Source of the DNA: Microcaldota archaeon
GTDB lineage: Archaea > Micrarchaeota > Micrarchaeia > Micrarchaeales > CABMGC01
Assembly: GCA_021804105.1 (NCBI GenBank)
Contig: JAJZKP010000004.1
Coordinates: 1-59,852 of the forward strand
Length of the DNA: 59,852 nucleotides
Direction: 5' to 3'
Shown: one piece after another, positions 8,411-15,332 of the stretch
Layout: every line of letters starts with the position of its first letter
Position numbering within the stretch: the first letter of the stretch is position 1
Made by a program: the position numbers and the translations under genes
The notes under the pieces: generated by a model
What the model was told of the DNA's origin: nothing
Database searches by the model: none
Seen by the model: only the letters and a program-made list of their open reading frames with translations

Positions 8411-8953
8411 ATGAAGGCAAGGTCAGGAGTTAGGGCAGGATCTGCGCTTGGCAAGCAGGAGATTGCAGAGCTTGCCGCACTGCAACGTCAGCTAGAGAGC
8501 AGCAACATATTTGGCAAGAACAGAATCGCTATCATAAAGCGATGCGAGGAGATACGAGGACAGAGGCAGGACTTAGCGTCGCACACGACCACACCGATTG
8601 CCAGTGCGGACAAAAACCAGGCAAGGCAGATAGTTTCCTCGTCAGAGAGGCTTTTCAGGAACTATATGGCGCAAGATGCATCGCATAGGCAATTCGATGA
8701 ACGGGTGATCGCAGCATTCGGAATTGCAATGAGACCGCCAACAGGATGGAGATGGAACAGCAAAGCGGGCATAAAGGAAGCCAAGAGGAGGGTAGCGGCG
8801 TTTGCAGAGCGGGAGGGACGACACCCGGGCGAAGGCGAATTTGGAGGGATGCTGGGCCTTGGCGGATTCATGGACATTTACAAGAAGGCCTTGGGCAGCG
8901 CTTATTCGTACGAGTCTATGATGATGGTTCTGTCGCGCATGAATGTAGAATGA
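8411..8953 (+). CDS. Unknown protein with a C-terminal HNH-repeat-like helical motif
   Basis: A 180-aa basic, soluble protein with no family I recognise with confidence. The N-terminal half is helical and charged. Around residues 135-170 it reads REGRHPGEGEFGGMLGLGG, then FMDIYKKALGSAYSYESMM. This has the shape of the short homing-endonuclease-associated (HNH_repeat) helical unit: a basic G-x-x-P-x-x-x-x-F segment followed by a turn and a helix. A similar stretch occurs in the protein at 12686-13054. It may bind nucleic acid; that is inference. A good TATA box lies upstream, and it is followed by ogt with 30 bases between. Confidence 0.6.
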   Translation: MKARSGVRAGSALGKQEIAELAALQRQLESSNIFGKNRIAIIKRCEEIRGQRQDLASHTTTPIASADKNQARQIVSSSERLFRNYMAQDASHRQFDERVIAAFGIAMRPPTGWRWNSKAGIKEAKRRVAAFAEREGRHPGEGEFGGMLGLGGFMDIYKKALGSAYSYESMMMVLSRMNVE

Positions 8954-8962
8954 TATTTATTT
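8951..8962 (+). promoter_or_regulatory. TATA box of ogt
   Basis: TGATATTTATTT starts inside the end of the preceding gene and lies about 25 bases before the ogt ATG, so the ogt mRNA is probably leaderless. Confidence 0.5.
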
Positions 8963-8983
8963 CTTTGACTCAAATGGCATATC

Positions 8984-9286
8984 ATGAGAGCTGAAGAACT
9001 GGCCAAGCGCCTTGATTCATATCCACTGACTCCGTTTCAGAAGCGCGTACTCGGGATTGTTGCGAGGATTCCAAGGGGAAAGACGCTAACATACAAGCAG
9101 GTTGCTGCCCTCGCAGGAAAGCCGAATGCATACAGGGCCGTCGGTACGGCTGTCCGGAATAACCCCTTGGCACCAATGATACCATGCCACAGGGTGGTAC
9201 GTTGTGATGGCATTGGGGATTACTCTGGAAAGGGCGGTCGCGCAGGGAAGATCAGGATGCTAAGAGCCGAGGGCGCTGTTATTTAG
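8984..9286 (+). CDS. ogt: Methylated-DNA-protein cysteine methyltransferase (Ogt/MGMT), short form
   Basis: A 100-aa protein made only of the DNA-binding and active-site domain of O6-alkylguanine-DNA alkyltransferase. It removes alkyl groups from guanine O6 by transferring them to its own cysteine. Visible motifs are TPFQKRVL, IPRGKTLTYKQVA (helix-turn-helix), AYRAVGTAVRNNP and the active site PCHRVV, with Cys and His present. The usual N-terminal domain is missing, as in several archaeal and alkyltransferase-like forms, but the acceptor Cys is retained so it should be active. Its 3' end overlaps the convergent membrane protein gene by 8 bases. Confidence 0.93.
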   Translation: MRAEELAKRLDSYPLTPFQKRVLGIVARIPRGKTLTYKQVAALAGKPNAYRAVGTAVRNNPLAPMIPCHRVVRCDGIGDYSGKGGRAGKIRMLRAEGAVI

Positions 9287-9719
9287 GTTCTTTCTGTGCT
9301 GCACCTTTATCTGTAAGCTCAACCTCTATCCCGCCAACCCTAGGAGCGAGGAAATTGTATGCAAGCGCTCCAAACACGCCAGCTAGGAAGCCTAGTATTG
9401 CGAAGAGTATCGGCAATGCCACTATTGCAGCGATCCCTAAGAGGCCGAGAATGGGGCTTGCGCCGAATATTGGAAGGTTGGAGAATGAGCCGAGTGATCC
9501 AAGCGACCCGGGTATCGATGCCGGCACAGCAAATGGAGATGTAGGGGATAAGGCTCCCGAGGATATTGAGGATAAGTTTCCTATAGAACCCAGGAGACCC
9601 TGGAAAATAAATGAAAATGCAGCCAGCGCAAGACCGTAAAGGAGTCCTACTATGGCTCCGGCTATGGCCATCATCTTGCCCGCAGATGTTGCTGCTATCT
9701 TGCTTATCACAACAGCCAT
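9279..9719 (-). CDS. Small membrane protein of unknown function
   Basis: A 146-aa protein with a hydrophobic N-terminal segment (residues about 14-40), a Gly/Ser/Pro-rich middle (about 42-85) and a second hydrophobic region (about 86-123). The latter ends FGALAYNFLAPRVGGIEVELTD. The closing A-x-x-Y-N-x-x-x-x-x-V-G-G-I pattern resembles the C-terminus of DUF3566-like transmembrane proteins; this is recalled, not checked. The acidic-basic tail is cytoplasmic or external, not determined. It lies 4 bases downstream of the DNA ligase gene and is probably co-transcribed with it. No function can be assigned. Confidence 0.6.
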   Translation of the reverse strand: MAVVISKIAATSAGKMMAIAGAIVGLLYGLALAAFSFIFQGLLGSIGNLSSISSGALSPTSPFAVPASIPGSLGSLGSFSNLPIFGASPILGLLGIAAIVALPILFAILGFLAGVFGALAYNFLAPRVGGIEVELTDKGAAQKEPK

Positions 9720-9723
9720 TCAA

Positions 9724-11514
9724 TCACTTCTCCTCTACTTTTACCCTTTTCTGCATGCCATACATTTCAATTATCTCTTTTGTAGATGTAGCATCCTCAG
9801 GGCTCTTGTCCTCTCTCACGCCATCGCTAACTATCCTTGGAAACCTCAGCGCATATCCAGTCTCTCCCTCCTTTCCGCAGGTATGCATAGGCGATTTTGT
9901 AATCTCGTCTGCCCTGACAGTAACCACATAAGTGGGTTCAACCCAGAAGTCCGGGACAACAACCGCATCTACGCGCGCAGGCTTGCCTGGTTTCTTTATC
10001 TTGTCAAGCAGTTTCTTGAAGGCCTTCATCTGCTCCTCTGAGAATCCGGTGCCAATCCTGGTTATAGTCTCGAACATGTCTCTCTTCTCGTTATATACCG
10101 CGGCCAACAGTCCGCCGAACTGGAACTCTGCACGTGAACCTCTGCCAAGATAGTATCCGACTATAACTAGATCAACAGTATCGGATAACTCGCCCTTGTA
10201 GCTTCTCTTCAGCTTTATCCAGCCGAACTTTCTTGCTCCGGCAACATATGGCGCATTGAGGTCCTTGGCCACTATCCCTTCCAGCCCCTCGGATATCTGC
10301 TCCTCGAAGTATTTCTCGAGCTCCTTAGGATTCTCCGCTATTATCCTTCCGGAAGGAATGATCGTCTTGCTTCCTCTTATTACATATTCTAGCTTCGCCC
10401 TCCTCTCGTGGTAAGGTTTCCCAAGGTAATCTTCTCCGTCTAGATACATCAGGTCAAAGGCGAATAGGTGCAGAGGCATGGTCTCGCTGAGCTCTTCTAT
10501 CCCATGCTTCCTTTTCCTCTGTATTGTCTCCTGGAACGGCCTGAACTCCCCAGTCTCTTCGTTGTACGCTATGGCCTCGCCCTCTATTATCGCGCGCTCG
10601 GCCTTGACCTCGGATAGAGCAGCTTTGGCTATTTCAGGAAGCATTGGCGTGAGCTTCTCCAGGTTCCGGGAGAATATCTCTACTTTCTTCTTGCCCTTGT
10701 CCAGGTGCACCTGCGCCCTCAGCCCGTCGTATTTTGACTCGACAGCGCACTTGCCGTGCATCTTCTCGAGTATCTCTTCCGATGTTGGAAGGCGCTCGGC
10801 CAGCGCGGGTCGGATGGGATTGAAGACTGAAACCTTGACCCTTTTTATGCCCTTCATTCCTGACTCAGCGAGCACTTCCCCGACTTTCCCAAGGTCGCCG
10901 CATATGTTGTATGCGTTCTCGAGCAGGGCCTTGGATGTCCTTTCTCCTGTGGCCGTTTTTGATAGAGCTTCGAGTATCGTGGCGTCTCCGGCGCCAAGGC
11001 GCACTTTTCCGAGCGCAAGCCTGATAATGTATCTGGCTTCCAAGGGGCTTGCAGAGGCTAGGAGCGCTGCAAGGTTGCGGATCTTGGCCTCCTGGCTGCC
11101 GGAACCGGATGTTGAGGCTGTTTTCAGCATCATAGCGAATACATCGCGCACGCTCTGCTTCCTTGAACTCATTCTCCTGAGCTTCGTCTTCCTGGCAAGG
11201 CCCTCTGCAGTGTTCCCGAGGTCTCCTGTCCTCTTCGCGTCAGCTACTACTTCCTCCTTGGTGAACCCTGTTGCTGATGCTATTGCCTGCTGGGCGAACT
11301 TCTCTGCTATTCCTATCTGTATGCCCTCGAAAGGAGGGCCGAGCAATCCCTGCGTCATATATATGAGCGGGCGAATCTCCTCTTTCTCTGCCTTACCGAA
11401 CATTTCGGCAAGTATGTCTATCATTGAGATCCTTGAAGTAACTGATTCCAGTTTCTCATAATACGATGCCGCATCCTCGAAGAGCATCAGACCACTATTA
11501 GCCATTGCATGCAA
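9724..11514 (-). CDS. lig: ATP-dependent DNA ligase (archaeal LigB type)
   Basis: A 596-aa protein, the normal length for archaeal replicative ligases. The order is an N-terminal helical DNA-binding domain, a nucleotidyltransferase domain with motif I ESKYDGLRAQ (AMP-accepting lysine near residue 259), motif III-like PLHLFAFDLMYLDG, motif IV EGLEGIVAKDL and motif V GWIKLKRSY, then an OB domain ending with a motif-VI-like LRFPRIVSDGVREDK. It seals nicks in Okazaki-fragment processing and repair. Two close ATGs (11514, 11505) could both serve as start. The small membrane protein gene follows directly. Confidence 0.95.
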   Translation of the reverse strand: MHAMANSGLMLFEDAASYYEKLESVTSRISMIDILAEMFGKAEKEEIRPLIYMTQGLLGPPFEGIQIGIAEKFAQQAIASATGFTKEEVVADAKRTGDLGNTAEGLARKTKLRRMSSRKQSVRDVFAMMLKTASTSGSGSQEAKIRNLAALLASASPLEARYIIRLALGKVRLGAGDATILEALSKTATGERTSKALLENAYNICGDLGKVGEVLAESGMKGIKRVKVSVFNPIRPALAERLPTSEEILEKMHGKCAVESKYDGLRAQVHLDKGKKKVEIFSRNLEKLTPMLPEIAKAALSEVKAERAIIEGEAIAYNEETGEFRPFQETIQRKRKHGIEELSETMPLHLFAFDLMYLDGEDYLGKPYHERRAKLEYVIRGSKTIIPSGRIIAENPKELEKYFEEQISEGLEGIVAKDLNAPYVAGARKFGWIKLKRSYKGELSDTVDLVIVGYYLGRGSRAEFQFGGLLAAVYNEKRDMFETITRIGTGFSEEQMKAFKKLLDKIKKPGKPARVDAVVVPDFWVEPTYVVTVRADEITKSPMHTCGKEGETGYALRFPRIVSDGVREDKSPEDATSTKEIIEMYGMQKRVKVEEK

Positions 11515-11576
11515 ACATTATATTGGTTGCCGTGCTTTGACTGAGACACGCTCTTGCAAGTGTCGGCGGCGGTTCC

Positions 11577-11589
11577 CCTTTTATATTTT
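11577..11589 (+). promoter_or_regulatory. TATA box of the HemK-like methyltransferase
   Basis: CCTTTTATATTTT lies inside the longest open frame. It puts the transcription start near 11610 and supports the internal TTG at 11615 as the true, leaderless start. Confidence 0.5.
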
Positions 11590-11614
11590 GATTCTGCAAT
11601 GTTATTGTGGTCCA

Positions 11615-12262
11615 TTGCTAGAGTACAATAGCTTAAGCATAGAGACTGGCAGCAAGGTATACGTGCCTGCAGAGGATTCCCTGCTGGCGGCAAGGCTAGT
11701 CAGCGGGCACCTTGCAAAAGAGAGAAGACGCGGACTTGAAACCATAGACATTGGCACAGGCACGGGAATACTCGGGCTGGTAATGGCAATGGACAGGCAT
11801 GTCAGGAGCGTGAGGCTTTCAGACATAAATCCCGATGCAGTTGACCTGGCCAGGCGGAATTACGAAAGAAACAAGGACAAGCTTCATGCATCGTGCTTAT
11901 TCTCTGTTGCGGACATGTTCCCGATTGCAGATGAAAAGTACGATGTTATAATGTTCAATGCGCCGTACCTGAATAAAGAGAATGGGGAGAAGGGAGAGCC
12001 TTGGTGGGATGGAGGGAAAGAAGGCGTTGAAGTATCACTGCGCTTCATGGAAGGCGCAAAGATGCACATGAAATCCGGAGGATCTGTATTCCTCGTTTAC
12101 AGTTCCTTGGGGAATGAGGGGAAACTCCTCGAAGGCATAAATAAGCTTGGTTTCGTTATTCTGGAAACAAGGAGCGAGCACTATTTCTTTGAGGATATAA
12201 GAGTCTCAAGAATGGTTAAGGGGCCGAGATCCCACCGTGCCCTTTCCGGGGAAAGCGTATGA
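11615..12262 (+). CDS. HemK-like class I methyltransferase (aMtq2/Trm112-dependent type)
   Basis: About 215 aa from TTG 11615. It shows YVPAEDSLLAARL, the SAM motif DIGTGTGILGL, the acidic motif SDINPDAVDLA and a catalytic FNAPYL in place of the usual NPPY. These match the eukaryote/archaeal HemK2 (Mtq2) group, which methylates glutamine in the GGQ motif of release factor aRF1 and needs Trm112 as partner. NAPY is a conservative variant that still offers the Asn and Tyr. The track start at 11537 would put the promoter inside the gene and adds a Cys-rich stretch that is not family-like. It overlaps the convergent 157-aa gene by 47 bases. Confidence 0.8.
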   Translation: MLEYNSLSIETGSKVYVPAEDSLLAARLVSGHLAKERRRGLETIDIGTGTGILGLVMAMDRHVRSVRLSDINPDAVDLARRNYERNKDKLHASCLFSVADMFPIADEKYDVIMFNAPYLNKENGEKGEPWWDGGKEGVEVSLRFMEGAKMHMKSGGSVFLVYSSLGNEGKLLEGINKLGFVILETRSEHYFFEDIRVSRMVKGPRSHRALSGESV

Positions 12263-12689
12263 CATTGGCCCTGGACAGCGAGTCGTCGAGTTTATGAATC
12301 TCCCTTGCAAGGTCCTGCACTATGTCATGCCATGATACCTGTGCTTCAGGGCGGAGTGGGGAAAATTTCGAGTGAAGCGAGAATATTTCCACTGCAGCGC
12401 CCAAGGCATCGGTCAGGGCGATCCTCTTTTCCCCCATGTCCCTGGCCTCGTTTGCTATCTTAACAAACTCTGTGTATTCGGCGCGCTTCTGTTCTATCTT
12501 CATATTGACTTCGCCATTGCATTCGCCAAGCCATGCGCTGCGCGTATCCGGCCTTTTCAATATAATGACCTTGGCAAGAGGAGCACCTGGTAAGTCGGCT
12601 TGGTTGCCATTGCGGGGCTGCGCCGGTGCGCGTTGCCTGAACGGAAGTATCTCGGCCATTTGAGGATTCTTGCGCAATAGCCCCATCAT
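12216..12689 (-). CDS. Unknown 157-aa protein
   Basis: I do not recognise this protein. It has a basic, Pro/Arg-rich N-terminus (LPFRQRAPAQPRNG), a central charged helical region (VNMKIEQKRAEYTEFVKIANEARDMGEKRIALTD would form a coiled-coil-like helix in part) and a short tail. There are no membrane segments and few cysteines. Its start overlaps the end of the 122-aa gene by 4 bases (ATGA), so the two are probably translated together. It may be the last gene of a minus-strand unit that begins with the HTH proteins. The 3' end overlaps the methyltransferase gene. Spelling is gene-like throughout, but function is open. Confidence 0.55.
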   Translation of the reverse strand: MMGLLRKNPQMAEILPFRQRAPAQPRNGNQADLPGAPLAKVIILKRPDTRSAWLGECNGEVNMKIEQKRAEYTEFVKIANEARDMGEKRIALTDALGAAVEIFSLHSKFSPLRPEAQVSWHDIVQDLAREIHKLDDSLSRANVIRFPRKGHGGISAP

Positions 12690-13054
12690 ACACGCCTCAT
12701 GGCCGTGAAGTCCATTTGTCCGCTCCTGTATGCTGCTTCTATGGCCTTGCCAGGATCCCCGCTGTAATAATCGTTAAGCATTTTCGAGAGCCCGTGACGC
12801 CTGAATGCAGCCCTGCCGGGGGTCTTGCCTTTTGATGCTGCTTCAACAATGACATTGCCGATAAGGCCTATGCGCACACAGTTGTCCTTAAGATCCTCCT
12901 TGCTTGGCTTGCTGCCGTGGACTTTTTGCGAGAATCTTTTCTGACGAACAACCATGAGGCATGCTTTTCTGCAATCGAATTCAGGAGCAGTCTGCCTGCC
13001 TCCACTGATCAGGATTAACCTGCCACTAGGCCTTCCACGCGCCTGAAATTCCAC
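12686..13054 (-). CDS. Unknown basic protein with HNH-repeat-like motif
   Basis: A 122-aa basic protein. The C-terminal half reads IGNVIVEAASKGKTPGRAAF, then RRHGLSKMLNDYYSGDPGKAIEAAY. This is the pattern of short helical repeats that accompany homing endonucleases (G-x-x-P...F...G-L...Y...G...A). A similar segment ends the protein at 8411-8953. It may bind DNA or RNA; this is inference from pattern only. It is coupled to the 157-aa gene through an ATGA overlap and follows the zinc-ribbon gene after a 56-base gap. No catalytic residues were seen. Confidence 0.55.
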   Translation of the reverse strand: MEFQARGRPSGRLILISGGRQTAPEFDCRKACLMVVRQKRFSQKVHGSKPSKEDLKDNCVRIGLIGNVIVEAASKGKTPGRAAFRRHGLSKMLNDYYSGDPGKAIEAAYRSGQMDFTAMRRV

Positions 13055-13110
13055 TGTGACACCTCCATTTACGCTACTACTCCGTGTCTTTTAAGACTTT
13101 TCTACAAAAG

Positions 13111-13245
13111 TCAGGGATACTCATCCTTGAACTTAACATTCTCGGGAGCAGGCTTCCCGCATGCCTTGCAATAGATGGTCTTGTCGCCTATGTACCTGCG
13201 GAACTCCCTGCTTCCGCATTCGCACACGTATGGTTCAGCCTTCAC
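13111..13245 (-). CDS. Small zinc-ribbon protein, 44 aa
   Basis: Too short for the ORF track. From GTG 13245 it encodes YVCECGSREFRRYIG, then YCKACGKPAPE and a short charged tail. The two knuckles (C-x-C and C-x-x-C) form a rubredoxin-like zinc ribbon. The start overlaps the last 11 bases of the upstream HTH gene (ATGAGTGAAGGCTGA), so the pair is translationally coupled. It may act with the HTH protein in nucleic-acid binding. The coding reading is supported by the cysteine spacing and overlap; no family is named. Confidence 0.6.
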   Translation of the reverse strand: MKAEPYVCECGSREFRRYIGDKTIYCKACGKPAPENVKFKDEYP

Positions 13246-14218
13246 TCATCTCCCTCTCGATTAAATCAATTCTGGCAAAGTATCCGCCCCTTGCAAGGTA
13301 CGTGCCAAGCTCTAGGTTTACGCCAATGCTGCTCGGGTCAATGCCGCTTTTCTTTGCAGAGTTCATCCTTGTTACCATAGGCCTGAGCATGTCCATCAAT
13401 TCGCTGGCATCCTCTCTGTACATTTCCATAGAACCAAGTTGGAGTTTCCTCCTATATAACTCGGCAAGCTCCACTTGGGTCTTGTACACGGAAAGGAGCG
13501 CTCCTGCCACCCTCATTGCCCCATCAGGTTCTCCGTAGGCCTTGCGTGCTGCCAGTATCTGTTTTCTCATAAGACCAAGGAGCATAATTTCCTGTTCTGA
13601 CAAGGCAGGGGGTGCGCGGGGCTTCTGGCTCGGAATAGCATTCTTTCTTAAGAGCTGTCGCGGCTCGATTGGATAAGGTTGTATCCTTGTGTTTAGCGTT
13701 ATGGCAGCGCAAGAGCTATCCTGCGCTTTGTCATGCACCCTGATTTCTTGATTCTTGTATTGCGTAGATGTAGCACTGGAGATTCCTTGTCTCTCTTCCC
13801 CTTGCCTTTCCCTCTGCCAGGCAAGTTCCTGTCTGGGAAGCCCGTTTGCCTTTATGGCAGCGTATATTGCACTCTTGCCATTTCCGAGCTCCCTGGCGAT
13901 CTGCGAGACAGGCATGCCGGTGCCGCGGAGCACAGCGAGCCTTGAAGCGTCTACCCTCGACGGGACTCCAAAACGCGCCTTGTTTGAATTGATGCCATAT
14001 CGCTTGTACGCGCTGCGCACTGATGATCTTGATACTTGGTATAAGCTGGCTATCTCTGGCACTGTGAGTCCGTCCTCCGTAACAGACTCGAGCTGCTCCT
14101 TGGTTATTTTAGGTATCGGACCTTTCCTACGCATGCCAGGAAGCCTGGGTCTGGACCCTTCGGTTATTGCACTGCGCATTGTGCACGCAGAAGCAGTATA
14201 AGGACTCTTGCCCTGCAT
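13235..14218 (-). CDS. HTH protein, paralog 1, with novel C-terminal helical domain
   Basis: A 327-aa protein. Two helix-turn-helix segments are visible near the N-terminus: GLTVPEIASLYQVSRSSVRS with KRYGI (about residues 50-75) and GMPVSQIARELGNGKSAIYA with KANGL (about 100-128). Both resemble resolvase/Hin-type HTH. A long polar linker (about 130-205) follows. The C-terminal domain (about 210-325) is helical, with VAGALLSVYKTQVELAELY, later MLRPMVTRMNSAKKSGIDP and YLARGGYFARIDLIEREM. It aligns with the C-terminus of the neighbouring HTH protein at 14313. It is probably a DNA-binding regulator or nucleoid protein with an unknown oligomerisation domain. Confidence 0.7.
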   Translation of the reverse strand: MQGKSPYTASACTMRSAITEGSRPRLPGMRRKGPIPKITKEQLESVTEDGLTVPEIASLYQVSRSSVRSAYKRYGINSNKARFGVPSRVDASRLAVLRGTGMPVSQIARELGNGKSAIYAAIKANGLPRQELAWQRERQGEERQGISSATSTQYKNQEIRVHDKAQDSSCAAITLNTRIQPYPIEPRQLLRKNAIPSQKPRAPPALSEQEIMLLGLMRKQILAARKAYGEPDGAMRVAGALLSVYKTQVELAELYRRKLQLGSMEMYREDASELMDMLRPMVTRMNSAKKSGIDPSSIGVNLELGTYLARGGYFARIDLIEREMSEG

Positions 14219-14274
14219 GATAGATAAACCTTGCAGTGAATCACCAAACTATTTCTCATGATCAGATTACCTTG

Positions 14275-14290
14275 GGCTATTTATATTGCT
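14275..14290 (-). promoter_or_regulatory. TATA box of HTH paralog 1
   Basis: Minus strand AGCAATATAAATAGCC, about 60 bases before the start. The string AAGCAATATAAAT is also found upstream of paralog 2 (15309-15321), so the two genes share promoter sequence. Confidence 0.55.
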
Positions 14291-14312
14291 TTTCTTCGAA
14301 AATATCAGGATA

Positions 14313-15203
14313 TCAGAAGCTGCCCATCTCGTCTTCAAGATCCTGAACTTCCTTGTCTCTCCTCTGCGCGTAAGTCGTCCTATGCAGCAGGTAATCGGCT
14401 ATCTCGCGGGAAGGTCTGACTGCGGCAGGGTCCCTTCCTAGCATCTTCGAGAGCCGCATCTCTTCAAGCATGGGATTGACAAGCATGAGCATGCTCTTCC
14501 TGAGCTCCTGAGTCTCTTCTGCCCTGGAATATTCGTGTATCTTGAAGTACACATCCCCAAGTTCCTTCTGGTCCTCTGCAATTGAGAGTAGTGCACCTAC
14601 AAGTCTTATAGCGTCTTTGGCTTCGAGTGCATTTGTTGCTTCCTCGAATTGCCTTGAAGCATGATCTAGCAGGGACCTCTTTCTCGACTCGGCCGATATC
14701 CCAGAGTCTTCGTGCGTGATGGGCTTCCAGTTCTGGGTAAGATCAATTATCTGCCGGGTTGAGCGACGCTTCACTGGTCCTGCGCCATTGCTCTCTGGCG
14801 CCTTTACTGGTTTCTCCTTGGTGCGATTTGCCTGTGCTGTTTCTGTGGCATGGGCCTTCCGTTCGGATTCTTGCCTCTTTATACCATATCTCTTGCACGC
14901 ATTATAGACACTTGCCTTGGTTACCTCGAATGTCTTCGCAATCTCACGCACAGAGGTCCCAGCATCCAAGAGTTCCTGGAGCGCCTGCGGGTCTATCTTT
15001 CTGCGCGTGGATCCGCGTGGACGGGTCTCGGCAACGGTTTTTCTTTGGGAGACATACTTATTTGGAACTGAGGGCGCCGTGGCTTCTGCGACAGTGCCGT
15101 TTCCATTGTCAGACCTTGCAGCTTCGAGCAGGGCCTTAACCTTGTCCTCATGCATGTCAAGTATCTTCGCCACGTGATGCGCACTTCCGGAGACTCGCTC
15201 CAA
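14313..15203 (-). CDS. HTH protein, paralog 2, with the same C-terminal domain
   Basis: A 296-aa protein as tracked. It has a helical N-terminus, one clear HTH (GTSVREIAKTFEVTKASVYN then KRYGIKR, about residues 80-108), a charged linker, and a C-terminal domain (about 190-296) with LVGALLSIAEDQKELGDVY, MLMLVNPMLEEMRLSKMLG and YLLHRTTYAQRRDKEVQDL. This domain is collinear with paralog 1. The frame stays open upstream to about 15290. The TATA box at 15309-15321 and a GGTGATC at about 15275-15281 point to a start near CTG 15272, adding about 23 residues (AGKTGKGIPSATKLLALE) that resemble the paralog N-terminus. TTG 15203 is the first standard start. Confidence 0.68.
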   Translation of the reverse strand: MERVSGSAHHVAKILDMHEDKVKALLEAARSDNGNGTVAEATAPSVPNKYVSQRKTVAETRPRGSTRRKIDPQALQELLDAGTSVREIAKTFEVTKASVYNACKRYGIKRQESERKAHATETAQANRTKEKPVKAPESNGAGPVKRRSTRQIIDLTQNWKPITHEDSGISAESRKRSLLDHASRQFEEATNALEAKDAIRLVGALLSIAEDQKELGDVYFKIHEYSRAEETQELRKSMLMLVNPMLEEMRLSKMLGRDPAAVRPSREIADYLLHRTTYAQRRDKEVQDLEDEMGSF

Positions 15204-15308
15204 TGCCAGGAGCTTCGTTGCAGACGGGATTCCTTTCCCTGTCTTGCCAGCACGTGCAACATTTTCTCCCAGTAGATCACCGAATACGCGTTTAGAGTAT
15301 ATATTTAC

Positions 15309-15321
15309 ATTTATATTGCTT
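15309..15321 (-). promoter_or_regulatory. TATA box of HTH paralog 2
   Basis: Minus strand AAGCAATATAAAT, identical over 13 bases to the TATA region of paralog 1. It implies a transcription start near 15287, upstream of the first ATG/GTG/TTG of the frame. Confidence 0.5.
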
Positions 15322-15332
15322 CACTGGAGGAT

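Noticed and set aside
10478-11461. A 327-aa plus-strand ORF opposite DNA ligase.
   Set aside because: It is a shadow of the ligase gene, Ser-rich with no recognisable motif.
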